NCBI GenBank assembly: GCA_009746045.1
Contig: RPFO01000072.1
Span: 827,620-891,619, forward strand
Direction: 5' to 3'
Length of the DNA stretch: 64,000 bases
From: Mesostigma viride
Lineage: Eukaryota; Streptophyta; Mesostigmatophyceae; Mesostigmatales; Mesostigmataceae
Part shown: piece after piece, positions 10,241 through 22,231 of the stretch
How the letters are laid out: each line of letters begins with the position of its first letter
Numbering within the stretch: position 1 is the stretch's first letter
The notes under the pieces: model-generated
What the model saw: the letters and a program-made list of their open reading frames with translations, nothing else
The model's database searches: none
What the model was told of the DNA's origin: nothing
Program-made: the position numbers and the translations under genes

Positions 10241-13153
10241 GCCCACAATAATGCCAAAGCCACAGACACGCTGCTAGCAGCTACCCATGTCGGTTATGTT
10301 CACAAGTGTGTACCTTGTTGTTAATTCACACCATAAAGAAGATCACGGTGCAGAGCTAGATAGCCAGTGGCATGTTAACCTCAAATAAGCATCGACCCAC
10401 TTGTCATCCTTCTTTACGCAAAATGTAAAGTACACAAAATTTGACCACAACATTTCACAACGGTCCGAGACCCGCGAAAAACGGATTTCGAATTCCGTCA
10501 CCAAATTGGCGCGAGATCCCGAAAATCTGGTGGGCGGGATGGTGCCGACGAGGCAAAAAGTCACGCAGCACCCATGGCAGCCGTGAAAATCCTAGTGACG
10601 GTTTTGAGAACACATTAAGGAAAGCCAATGCATTTAAAGCCGTCATAACTCATCTACTTCACGTAGATATTTTTTTATCCTCAAGAAATCGGCCCATTTT
10701 TACGGGGAAACAGGAAATAGGCGGGCTATTTCGCGGGCTCGGGTCAGGTCCGCTGCATTTTTCGGCGACCCCGAGTTTCACCGGAAACTTATCGAACATG
10801 GCGATGAGTTAGCTCGAGGTAAGCCGCTCGCACGATTCTGTGACTAATTCAAAAAATTTTGACCGAAAAACTTTTTGTTAAAATGACTGGGCACAGTTGT
10901 AAATGCCGCGCTACCGCAGCAATTGGAGCTGCCAGGAGGGTGCGTACGGGGCTGATAATGGCAACGCACGTAAAAATATGCCACCTCTTTGTTTCTTTCA
11001 ATTTTGTCATCCCATGCATTTGCGCAGCGCGCTTCGACAACTTCTAGAGCGAAGCCCAGCCTGATTTTTTGCTGGCTCTGTAGTGTAGACCTGCGCGCAT
11101 CACTGAATATCGCCTGCGATCGTTGCGGAATGAAGCATGAATACGCATTGCGCTGGTTGAGTCGCCGCTGTATAGTGGAACCTGCTTTTTCGGCATCCTG
11201 ATTGTAGGTAAGTGAAGCCAGCCCCGATTGCCATCCAGATTTTCTGCCTGACTCTTTCCCCGAGCCTCGTGAAAGCGCCTCGTTCATGTTACGCCGGACG
11301 CCTCGTCAAGCATCGCTGCTCGAGAGGGAGATGTAAGCCATGGCCAGCGTCCGCAAACAGCGTGAGTGATGTGTGCCTGTTCATGCTTCCAAGTGAAATT
11401 CATGGTGTGGGAAGCTGAGCCTGAAGACAACAAACAGAAGGTACATGTCCTCTAGCCAACGGTCAGCATAGGTGTTGATTTGCAACCCTGAAGTTTATCC
11501 AGCTTTAACAAGCCATACAACACGCTGCTGGGGCTCCACTTTAGTAGCGAAATGTTGGTAAGTATTTCAACCTCTTTCCTTGGTCAGATCATAATGCACC
11601 ATGTTTATCGATGATGGGCGGCGTGTTCTAAACTGGGGCTGGGAGGCACGAAGAAACCAGCGGGCACCCCAGGTATGTGAAATGCGCGTATGCTGTAGCT
11701 GCCTTGGGAAACCCAGGATTTATTCCCCTTGTTTATTCAGATATGTTGAAGCAGGCTGAGCTAAATATTATACATGGAAGAGGGCCCGCGGTTTTGTCTT
11801 TGATGTGGTTGCTGCATATGATACATATTATTGCGGGCACAACAGAGTGCACAAGGGGCATATAGCATTGCATAAGAGGAATGAATCTCACCAGGACACC
11901 TTCTGCGGGCTCACAACAACTGCCAATAACGATCACCAAAGTGCTTGCTGCCACACCACTACCACGGCACTCCCCACCACGGCCAACACACCTACCACTG
12001 TTACACCTTTGTTAGCAATGTCACGATTGCCTAGCAATACCAACATTCATGTGGTTAGCATGGAGGGACCACCAGGTGCATCGTGTGCATATAACCATGT
12101 GACAGTTATTGTAGACTCCCACCAGCAGCAACGTCTACCACCATTACTCTCGCCTGTTGGTGTAAGTGCTGGCAGTGTCCCTACAACTCAGTATGGAATC
12201 TGCCATAAATGAGAACGCCAGGTCCTGCACCATTGCTGCCAAAATCTGCCATATTGCCTTCGCCCATCGCAGCCTTGATCATGGTTGCAGCCACAGTGGC
12301 TGCAACGAACTATAGACTGTCTATAGTTCCTGCCCCTCATCCCTTCTATTATAGCACCAGAAACTGGGGCCACAGCATCGCCAGCTAATGTAGCTGGCAG
12401 TGCCTGGCACAACTGCTAATGCCAGTAGTATCAAAGAAGGCACCCTACTGCTCACCATTGCTATCAATCACTGCCACGATCAATCTGTCACTGCCACTTG
12501 CCAGAATGTCATGACCTGGCGTGTTGCCACGGAAATCTGAATGGAGGGCTTTCCCCACAAGCCCACCCCAATGTGTTGCTTTGCACACTACACCAATGTT
12601 GGCTACACCCTGCCACCTGCAACATGAATTTCGCTTCCATCCTTCGGCAGTAGCAACATAACCTCAATTCTAGACCATAACATAATATCTGCATGACCGA
12701 TAGCCTTCATGATCGCTGCCTTGTGCCGCCGACCATACTACTGCCATATATGCATTACTTTCTACCACATGTGTCACTCTCTTCTGCATCACTAAGTCTA
12801 ACTACTGCTGTCTAACCTGCCTGCTGCCAGCACCTTCGCTGGCATCAGCTCATGGCATGCCCATGGCCACATCCTCCATCTGCTGTGCATAGCCCACGCT
12901 TCACTAGTCCTTGTCAGTCCAGGGTGTGATGAACAACACATTAAAAAATACCCATGTACTTAAGTACATTGTTCGGCATGCGAGCTAGCTGCCGCTAGGG
13001 AATGTGCTAAAGATAGGTAATGTTAGATAGCAACTGCAAGCCAACAGTGTGCAGCCATGTTTGCTACAAGCCACCGTTTGACTTGCCAACTAGATGCTTT
13101 CTCTTATATACTCAACACGCCCCACAATTTGCACAAGTTGGTAGTTCCAACTA
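10241..13153. other. Intronic DNA between the copia element and the piggyBac-like element
   Basis: No exon recognised. A near-perfect 23-bp palindrome lies at 12307-12329 (GAACTATAGAC, one base, then its complement). The stretch near 10840-10880 has weak similarity in wording to part of the element at 13154-14860 (GTCAAAATTT-type runs, then GTAAATGCC), perhaps a degraded relative. 11900-12850 is rich in CCAC/GCCAC words without clear periodicity. Confidence 0.4.
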
Positions 13154-14860
13154 TTAACCCCTAAATGGGCAGAAATACTGCCGATGCATCGGCTGTAACT
13201 TCACAATTTTGCAAACCAGATGCCATCCAACCCACCCATATCCAATGGCTGTCCTTGGGGGCCAAGCATGTCCATGAGTTGCCCTTCGGGTTGGTATATC
13301 ACAACCTTACATATATGCAGGGTAGGCCATGTATAACTGCCGTCAAAGTCAGGGGGGTCAAGACGAGCGTTTTCATTTTTGGTAGAATGTGCATTTTGAA
13401 TTATGTTGTAAGAGCTAGGCACCTACCACTTCAGGGATGATAAACAATTAGTTGCTGAACAGTTTGAGCCATTGGGGTCATCATTTGGGTGGGTATGCCA
13501 GCAGTTACACCCAGTACAGCCCATAGGGGTACCGTTGGTAAAAAGCAACCAAGGGGGTAGGAGTGGGCATACTACCTACTAATACCTACTAATATGGCCC
13601 CCAACCATGCCACACAATACATTTCCCTTCCACAATGATGGGGAAACATAACTGCATCATCACACTGCCCTTACATGGCACCTATGTGCAGGTGCCACCT
13701 TGTCCATGCACGTAGGTAACGTGGTACGGATACCCTACGTAAGGCATGCATTCTAGGAGGCAGCCACCAACAAACTAGTGATTTTAAGCCTATTTCAGCT
13801 TGCCCTAGCAAGGATAAACTAGGCCTAAGCTGCTATAGCTTGCCAGGTGATGGCCAGCACACCTGGTGGCACATGCTGACAATGGGAAGCTTCTACTCAC
13901 CGGCTACATGCTTGATGATGCCACAGAGACCAGCCAACTGCCTCACACTCATGCAATATGTGTGTGGGAAATGTATAACAAACATATATGGAGGTATTCA
14001 AACCCATACAGCATCTAAAACTTATCACCATCACACTGTGGCAGGTCAACTGACTGAGGGAAGCATCTAAGAAGGGTGTTTTAGAAAGGGGCCAGGCCAG
14101 GGTCAAGAAAGAGCATGAATAATGCAAAAAGAATGTGCTACACAAGCTAGAACGTATATATAAACGTCAAAAATCGATAGGAAAACGATGCTGAAGCTTT
14201 ACCAGGCATGGATGGCGTTACCTTGGCCCAGGCGGTGGCCGCAAAATGGCGCATTTCGGCACACCAAAGTTGTGCAGCATGGTCGCTGGATTCGGCGATT
14301 TCTGGCCACCCTTGCACGTTTACGACTACTATGTATCATAAAAAGTACAAAGAAACCAATATATCCTTTAAAATACGCCGGAAAGGTATTGCTGTCAACG
14401 TTTCTATCGTCCGGCCTGATCGCAGTTTTTTCCAGCAAGAACGCTGCCGACACCTATCAAATGGCATTCCCGCGAACCAAAAATTGGCCTGTGTGATCTT
14501 TAGGACGTATAAAATCAATTTCCTAAGTTTGGTCAAAAAATTCGAACGAAAACGTAAATGCCATGCGTGGGCGCAAGCCGCCATGGCCAGGTCGTCGTTT
14601 TCCGGAATGCACGTTGTACGTGAAAAAGTACCCTGACCCCTTGTACTTTGACCGGCCAGAACACCTCTATAACTTTGTCAGAAGTATGCAAACCCTAGTA
14701 CCATGCTGTGAGGAAAATTATAAACTTTCGATCTTCTCAGCTAAACGTTTCCTAATTCTCAATAGTTTTCGCGGCATTTGGTCCCCCGAGAAGGGGCCGA
14801 CGTGTCGGCTGTAACTCAGTTTTAGGCGGAAAATCGGCAGCCAGACCATTTAGGGGTTAA
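13154..14860. mobile_element. piggyBac-like non-autonomous element, 1.7 kb, with TTAA target duplication
   Basis: The ends read TTAACCCCTAAATGG (13154-13168) and CCATTTAGGGGTTAA (14846-14860), exact reverse complements. TTAA at each outer edge followed by a TIR starting CCC is the signature of piggyBac-type transposons. A 12-bp sequence TCGGCTGTAACT occurs near both ends in the same orientation (about 13189 and 14806). No transposase-like frame is present, so it is non-autonomous. It lies in the first intron of the polycystin-like gene. Confidence 0.72.
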
Positions 14861-16016
14861 TGTATGTCCAGGATGAAGTGCATGCCACATGGGTGGAGAT
14901 AACCAACAGTTGGAGTTCAACCTTACCTCGACTCATATTACTATGGGGTATGAACTTGTAAGAAAATACACAAAGTTGGCTGCTGTCACTTGTCACTGTT
15001 ATACGCCGTCATCTGTGGTGCGACTGAGGCAATACTTGGCAATCATGTTCAGCATGCTCTATTGAAACTGCAAGCAAACTTTCAGATCTGCATGGCTGAA
15101 CTCATTTGTGCTGCCTGTCGTGCATTACATATAAAAAATTAGCGCGAGAGTGACGCTAATTTATTGTCACTAGTTTGTGTTCAATCAAGGTGCAACTTAC
15201 TTGCAGCCAGCCTGCAGATGTTGCAAGTAAAGTGTTTGCTTACTTCCAGGTTAATATGAGCTCATTTGCATTGTTTAGTCCATGAAATGCTCCAAATGAC
15301 CGTATATGTGACGGTTGACAGCATCATTTCTGGCCATCCCGTCTCTGTCAGGGATACAACTTGGTACATGAGCTGAACATGTTATATTTAATGTGTCTGC
15401 CCATTTCCAGGTCAAACCAACGTTAATTGTGTTGTTTGTGGAATTAATTATGAATCAAACTGGCAATTTTTGGTGTTTTTATGCTGTTGGACGTCACCGA
15501 TCAGTGAGCACCAGGTGGCCAACCAAGGTGCAACTTGGCACAGTAAAACTAGGTATCATATATAAGGAAGCTTGCCACTAAATTTGACCATCATCTGAAT
15601 ATTAGTGCAGCTAGGAGGAATTAGATATTCCTTTTTTGGCACTTTCAGACCGTTGTGTTTGCATGGGACAGCCATAGAGCCACGAGACATCCTCTCCCGC
15701 ATAAAAACGTATGAAGTCTAAGTGGGGATAAGTCGTGCGTCACAGAGCTAGCTATTGAGGTACAGTGACAATAATCCTCCTGCTAGTATGCATTTAGTTC
15801 AGGACGTTACAATAGCGACAGCCTTGACTGCGCATCCATCATTACATGGCTATACCATTTATGTAGGAGTATAGTGTCTTTGTAGTAGTATACTGTAAAT
15901 GCCTAAACAATACTTTGATGCACGTGACGTTCCTGGTAGGCAACGTTCCTGGTGGTCTGCTCAGCTACTGTGTATGTGCACCATCCGTAACGATACCAAT
16001 GACTGTCATCACCCAC
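14861..16016. other. Intronic DNA next to exon 1 of the polycystin-like gene
   Basis: Mostly AT-rich sequence without coding signal. A hairpin with a 9-bp stem (AAATTAGCG / CGCTAATTT) lies at 15136-15162. The minus-strand donor GTGGGT of exon 1 starts at 16016. Confidence 0.45.
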
Positions 16017-16903
16017 CTGCAGATGTTCCAAAGTGATGACTCGCGCACGTCATCATCAATGAAACTGTAGTTGAGCTGAATCTCGACCGTGAGCAGGTCC
16101 GTCCGCCAGCCACAGTCCTCCGGGCAGCCAAAGCGACCATATCCTTTTGCTTCTAGATCATCACACACGCCATCCCCGCAATCACGGTCAATCCATATTT
16201 GCTCCACCGTGGCTGCCAGCCACTTGTGTACATCCATGATGCTTTGGTACTCGGTGAGCAGGCCGCCATTAATATTGCCATCATTGGGGAGCAAGTACGT
16301 CAGGCTCTTGTGGATGTCATAGGCCAGAAATGCGCGGCGCTGGTACAACAGGACGGCTGCGTAGAAAACGGTGAAGAATACGAAGCTCAGCAAGTTCACG
16401 TAGTCCCTGCGCCGCCTCAGAATCCCTCTGTATCGCTCACGCAGGCCGCTGAGCAGGCTGTAGAAGGCTGACTTCTCGTCGCTTTCTGCGGGATTGGCAC
16501 TAGGAACTTTTGTGTGGCCTCTTGTCGGTACTGGTGGAGGCCCTGGCCGTGAGGGACCGGCCACTCCCGGCTCGTCTGGGCAGCCGGGCTCGTCCTTGAT
16601 CCCACAACGTTGCGAGGCGTTGCTTGAATCAAAACCATACGCGGTGACTGCTGGCTCTCCTGCCATGGACAGCTGAGAATGGAATAGTACCGGTCCTTGG
16701 ACGTCGATTGCAGCACCGGAGGCTGAAAGGTTGGGATGTGAGGAGCCGGGAATGTCCGACAACACCCGCTTGGGCGATAATCCGGCGACGGGTTCGTGGT
16801 CACGAGGATCCTCCGGAAATGACATTCGGGAGTTGAACGACTTTATAGCCAGAAATCCGTCCAAACTTTCGACAGGCTTTTCGTGTCGCGCGCGTTTGCC
16901 CAT
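16017..16903 (-). CDS. Exon 1 of a polycystin/TRP-like membrane protein (N-terminal half)
   Basis: Starts at ATG 16903 (MGKRARHEKPVES); the open frame reaches 16918 only through a GTG. It encodes 295 residues plus two bases and ends at donor CAG/GTGGGT (16017/16016). Residues 1-155 are a polar cytoplasmic tail rich in Pro/Ser. A basic stretch (RERYRGILRRRRDY, about 155-167) precedes one clear membrane helix (about 168-187, LLSFVFFTVFYAAVLLY). Then comes a luminal segment with the expected DVHKWLAATVEQIW stretch and a Cys-rich module at 241-266 (CGDGVCDD, GRFGCPEDCGW), followed by VEIQLNYSF and WNIC. From my knowledge of the family, helix 1 followed by this module and the extracellular domain is typical of algal and protist polycystin-like cation channels. 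The channel helices themselves are not in the window, so ion transport is inferred. Confidence 0.65.
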
Positions 16904-17459
16904 GATAAGTTTGATCACTCCTCGATTTCATCAACACTGTGGATACGACGGCCGCGTCCCCCATGATTGCAGGCCAGGCAATCCTTTTTCACTTTCCCAA
17001 TGCAGGGCGCGATCGCAATTACTAAATATAAATTGAAAATGATGATTACTTACAAATGATAATTACTATATATATGCAGCCTCCGGTGTGCTTTGTCACG
17101 AATTAATCTTAATTAGTGAGCAACGAATATCACGCTGGAGTAGAAAGGTAATCAGATCAGTCAACCGTAACGTCTTCGACCAGTTTGTGTACGAACGCTC
17201 GGGGGAAGATACTCAGCGGGGACATGTACGGTTGCATAATTGGAGACACCCGCGTTGGTACAACAGCGTGGTGAATCATAGCAAACGATGCTAGGGGATT
17301 TTAATGCTAGGTGATTTTAATCTGGACATGTCGGCGCATCCTCAATCACGTACAAACCCCTTTCACGAACAGCTACTAGAGCTTGTCCACTTTTGGTGGT
17401 AAGCAGTGCGCCATTTCGTTTATTGCCACAGACGACGACCGACATCATTCTGTCTAGTA
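16904..17459. other. 5' flank of the polycystin-like gene
   Basis: Presumed 5' UTR and promoter of the minus-strand gene. An AT-rich tract with ATATATAT lies near 17068-17075, about 165 bp upstream of the start codon, and could hold a TATA-like element. No other gene seen. Confidence 0.35.
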
Positions 17460-17841
17460 AGGCCGGGTCCACACGGGCAAAACTCACAGGGAAAACTGGC
17501 CGGGGAAAACCTCTCGGCACGGGTCGGCGCGCGGTTACAGATAGTATCAGAGAGGCCAGGGGGCGAAGTGCCGAAAGTAACCGTCAAAACCTCTGTTTCC
17601 CGCCCGGGATTTTCGCATTCCTGCGGGAAAAATTTTGCCTGGCGAGGCCTCGCCAGGCAAAATTTTTCCCGCAGGAATGCGAAAATCCCGGGCGGGAACC
17701 AGACTGGACCGGTTACAGGAGGGTATCAGGAGGTATCAGGTACTTGATTCTATTTGTAACCACCGTCGGCGCGGGACAGCCCGCGAAAGTTTCCCAACCC
17801 GGCCAGTTTGCCCGTGAGTTTTGCCCGTGTGGACCCGGCCT
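17460..17841. mobile_element. Fold-back element with about 46-bp terminal inverted repeats
   Basis: The left end AGGCCGGGTCCACACGGGCA (17460 on) is repeated as reverse complement at the right end (to 17841), and similarity continues to about 46 bp with a few mismatches. The centre is a perfect palindrome (17597-17698). Between centre and ends, GGTTACAG and GTATCAG words occur in the same orientation on both sides. No coding frame. No clear target-site duplication was found. It lies between two divergently oriented genes, so it could affect either promoter; that is speculation. Confidence 0.6.
17597..17698. repeat. 102-bp perfect palindrome with no spacer
   Basis: The symmetry axis lies between 17647 and 17648 (GGCGAGG/CCTCGCC). 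Each 51-base arm is the exact reverse complement of the other; symmetry breaks at 17596/17699. It can extrude as a cruciform or fold as a long hairpin in RNA. Confidence 0.9.
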
Positions 17842-18357
17842 AAAACTCGGAAGTCCTTCCGGCCAGCCACTTGGACGACGACTGTAACTCGGAACCTTCC
17901 TTTCCTCCAACTGGACGACGGAACCCATTTTGATCGGACCAATAGGCACCTTACCGTCAAAACTAGGACGACGGGGACGACGGAACGAGCAAATGGCTGA
18001 TGGGCCCTGGCTGATACTCATTTCCCTTTTCACCTCTCTGGTCCATAATTGGATAATAAATATACCCATTTCCCTGAAAAATATGGCTGATGGGGGCCTG
18101 GGGCCAGGGGCACCCCTCCTACACCACGAACAGGCGTTGAACCTCCACAACGCCAAGAAAAAATCATGGCATTAATCTTGCAGTACTGGGTCAAAACGCG
18201 ACGAGCGAATAAAACAATTCTCCAGGCCTGTTGCTAATTTATGGGTATTATACCATAGTGTAACAAAAGGCTCGATGGTCTTCTCTATACAGGCTTGACC
18301 AGCCATTCCGGGGAGAACTACCCGAGCATGAATTATTCGCAAGTATGATTTGGGATC

Positions 18358-21300
18358 ATGGCAGGAATGGTCGCCCAGGAATCTCTTTGCGTTAGAAGCA
18401 CAGAGAGAATCCGAAACTGTTTGAGGCAAGCCACGTCTCTCGCAACCAGCGGCGAGAGCCTCCGCGTGCAATTACAGAGATGCGCCGATGGAACTGACGC
18501 CGTAGATGGGTCCCCTGTCCCCTTCTCGCTGCTGCGGCAGGCAGTTAGTCTCCTGCGCGACGCTAAAGTAGCCGGCGACCACACTTGGGTTCACCGGGTA
18601 GTCGCTGGTAGCGGCGTGGTATTTAATTCTCCGGGATCAGCACCGCGGGTACGTAAGTAGACTGCAGGATGATGGGTATTTTGGGTTTGCTCGTATCCGC
18701 CATAGCAGCATGCCTATCTCCAAATGTGTTCATCAACTAGACGCGACACTCTACTTTGCTCTCGGGGCGATGGGGGAGGTGAGAATGCGCACGTGTTGGA
18801 GACTTTTCGGTCAGCTGAGCGGTTAGCGCACTTGACCTCCCGACTGCAGTTACCAGAACGGAGATCTGGGTCCTCGGCCCCTGCCATGCGCCCGTGACGT
18901 CATCCGTGCAGAACCCCGAGCTTCAGAAACGGCTCGACGCGATCCAGGACACGCTGGACAAGAAGGCGTACGCCAGCATGGTCAAGGACGTGGCCAAGAG
19001 CGGCCCCTTCCCCGGGCAAGACTCTATTTCGGGAGAAGCGCAGGACCCCATCGAGATGACGTCGTTCCGTCACTCGCTATCTTTCGGTACGCCGCCCGCG
19101 TGTGCGCAGGCCACCAAGACACTGCCGTGGTCGTGTGCCATGCACAATGTCAAGGGCTGTGGTCGCGTCGCGTGCGTTCGAGCCCAGAATTCCCAGGATG
19201 ATCCTGTCCGAGCGGCGCCGTGAAGTGCCATGCATGCGGGCAGCTAGCTTCCTCCTTGCCCCACGAAACCCGCGTGCTCGACTCATGTTTTCTATGGACA
19301 TAGCACCCTAACACCGTTTTCTCCCCCCTGGCAGTGAAGTTGGTGTTGATTCTTTCCTAGATGACGATCCGTTTGAGAGCCCCTCTGTTACATGGTTGCG
19401 GCACTTTCCCAGGATGAATGCTTGTTGCGGCACTTTTGTAGGCGATCGGCCCTGCGTGGAGGCGCGTCCACAGCTCACAGTATACTAGTATGGAGGTAGC
19501 GTCCGTGTGGGCTCTGAGCGCACTTGCCATATTGCCGGTGCACAGTTGTGCGGTGACTGGGGCTGTCAGCGGAATGTAGTTCACACGGTATGCATCAACC
19601 ACACCTGTTCATTATTACGGTACTTGCGAGCATGCAGTTCACACGGTATGCATCAACCACACCTGTTCATTATTAGGGTACTTGCGAGCATGCAGTTCAC
19701 ACGGTATGCATCAACCACACCTGTTCATTATTAGGGTACTTGCGAGCATGCAGTTCACACGGTATGCATCAACCACACCTGTTCATTATTAGGGTACTTG
19801 CGAGCATGCAGTTCACCGTATGGTATGTATCAACCACACCTGTTCATTATTAGGGTACTTGCGAGCATGTAGTTCACCCCCCCACCGCTCCCCACCACTC
19901 CCCACCACTCCCCACCACTCCCCACAACTCCCCATCCCTCCCATTATTCCCCATTGTGCAACCCATGCTTTCCCCGCGGGCAACGAGGAGCGGCAGTGTG
20001 CCATGCCATGAAGCACAGTCCGTGCACGGTAGCACAGGCAGGCCAGGGTGTGGGACGCGGGACACCACGGGGGAGCGGGATGTGGGGAAAAAAAAAATGG
20101 GTGCCCACGGTCTGTGTGTTGGGGCATCAGCGGCTAGGATTGACACGTCTTGAATGGAGTGTGGCGGTGCTGCGGAGAGGATAGCCCCCACCCCACCCTC
20201 AGGGTGTCATGAAACCAATGGGGTGGGATCAGGCTGCCTGAGCAGGCCCGTGCGATGTCATACACATGATTGGTATGCTAGTTGCCAACGGACTGGTGAA
20301 TTGACGCTGCCTGCGTGCCTCCAAGTTTTTGTATTGCACACTCCCCACCATGGCCTAGTGCATGCTCTCCTCCGTCACCAGCGCAAGCAAGCATCAACTG
20401 CTGTCGTGTTTCACTGCCCACCCAGCGTAGATGCATGCATGCCGTGCATCGCTGTCCTTGGCTGCACTGTCGCGATGTAATTATTGGAATAATTGTCCCC
20501 CGTTTGTTCCGTTTGTACATTCCTTCCTCACTCTCCCCTCACCCCCCCTCTTGTTTTGTTTGTCTTCCCCTTCCCTCCCTCTTTCCTCGGCCCCCCGTCC
20601 CCCCCTGCCTGCCTATCGTTCATGCTCCCCCCTGCAACAGGCACGCACGTGCTGGTGGCCATGGGTACACTGTACGCCTTCGGTCACTATGTGGGCCGGC
20701 ATCTGTCCAGCGACCCCGCCATTGTGAGCTTTACGTTCATGTGTGGGAGTGTGCATGTGTCGCGGTGGATGCTGCGCCCTGTAGAAACTGCTGAAAATGC
20801 CAAGTATCAACGAGTGTGGTGGTGGGTGGTGAGTGTTACGGCCTGGTGCCCCTTTGTGGGCAGGCGTGGGAGTGACGACAGGCGCATGCCGTGCTGCACC
20901 CACGCAAGTTGATCTTGCTGTACTACGCACTCCTACATGGTGTTTGTCACGGTGCTTCCATGGGGCACGAGGGGGCCACACAAGGGGGCCACACAAAGGG
21001 GCCACGCCGTGGGTGCAGGCGAGGTGTCCTGGCAAGGCCACACCGTTCCTGCCCAACAAGCGCACGGGCTAACAAGGGAGGGTGCCAGCGAGGGTGCTTG
21101 CAACCACGCGGCTGTGTCGTGTAGATGTGCTAGCACCCGACATGCCGTCTGTCTTAAGGTTTAGATGTGCATGGGGATGCGGGGGGACACCGGTGGGAAG
21201 CCCACCTGTGAGCCTGGCCCTCGCGTTGCTTGCAGGGGTCCTTGTGATGCTATAAATAGCGGGCAGTGGCGTGGCACCACCCCATGGTAGTCACGTGCCA

Positions 21301-22231
21301 GAGGGCCCTCGGCAGCTGGTTTGCTCGCGCTTCGTACATGAGTTGCATGTCATCATTTCGTGCCGCCTGTGAAATGATCTCAGGCCAGGACGTCTGCCTC
21401 GTCCGCGCACCCGCGGGTCATTGTAGGAAAGTAGTGTACTGTAAGGTCTCTCATCGCATGGCGTACGAGATCTTCTTGTGGGGTGGGGGGAAGGAGATCA
21501 GAGCCACGGGTCTACGATTAAGGGCTATGGGATGCCCATGTTGAGGTGAGGTGAATCGGGTGAACGTGGTTCGATAGCGATGCAGAGACGGTCGCATGGG
21601 CAGATGTTAGAGCGGCCGGTAGGGGGTAGAGCGGCCGCTATGGGTTAGAGTAGTCGGTGGGGAAACTGTGGGAAGCCAGGGCTGGGTTCATCGGCGGTGC
21701 GGCCGCTGTGCCAATTGTTTTGTTGTCCCGACTGCCTGTCTGTGAGTAGACTAGTCTGGAGATGGATACGCGGGTGTGGTGAGGTGGCACGTCGGTTTCG
21801 GCCAGGGTGAGGGAGAGGGAGTCGTGCGGTTGTGGTGACGGACACCTGGCTGCATCAGCCTGCCCACCTTTGCTTTTACACTCAACTTCAGATGCAAGTC
21901 TGTGGCCCATACCGTAGGCGGTCCATAGACCACAAGTCTCTACCCTTCGCTCTCTCGCCAGTGATTGCAGGCACTTGTGGCGACTGTGCTTGAGGGGTTA
22001 CAACCAGCCCAACCTGACCTGGCCCCCTCTCGGCTGTTTGGTGCCGTTCCCCTTACTGGCCGTTTGGTGCCCATCCCCCTGTTGGCCGTTTCATGCCCGT
22101 CGTCTGTGTCCAACTTGGCGGTGCCCATGGATCCCCAGCATGCGCTGGGGGGCGTGCTGGGCCTGGTGGCCGCGTTGCTCGCAGAGGTGCTCCTCTTTGT
22201 CATCCGATCCTCGCCGATGAAGGAGTACTGA
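18358..22231 (+). CDS. V-ATPase assembly factor, VMA12/TMEM199-like, four exons
   Basis: Exons: 18358-18648, 18912-19086, 20641-20723, 22139-22231; 642 coding bases, 213 residues, the usual size for VMA12/TMEM199. All junctions are GT-AG with matching phases: 0 (GTACGT...GTGCAG), 1 (GTACGC...CAACAG), 0 (GTGAGC...CCCCAG). The joined protein has an N-terminal helical region, then WVHRVVAGSGVVF and the family-typical NPELQKRLDAIQ at residues 98-109, KAYASMVKDV, then two membrane helices: HVLVAMGTLYAFGHYVG with GRHLSSDPA, and GLVAALLAEVLLFVIR near the C-terminus. Members act in the ER membrane to assemble the V0 sector of the vacuolar proton pump. The start at 18358 is the first in-frame ATG; a second is at 18367. 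Intron 2 carries a 58-bp tandem repeat. TGTAA follows 107 nt after the stop. Assignment from motif pattern, not a search. Confidence 0.78.
18805..18885 (+). repeat. tRNA-like sequence, possible SINE head or tRNA relic
   Basis: TCAGCTGAGCGGTTAGCGC (18811 on) looks like a tRNA D-arm with internal promoter A box, and a weaker B-box-like GATCTGGGTCC follows about 45 nt later. The acceptor stem and T-loop do not pair as a working tRNA. It lies in intron 1 of the VMA12-like gene. Confidence 0.25.
19580..19875 (+). repeat. 58-bp tandem repeat, five copies
   Basis: Units start at 19580, 19638, 19696, 19754 and about 19812, each beginning TTCACACGGTATGCATCAAC (the last varies at its start). It lies in intron 2 of the VMA12-like gene. 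It is followed by a C-rich run of CCCCACCACT-type repeats to about 19945. Confidence 0.9.
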
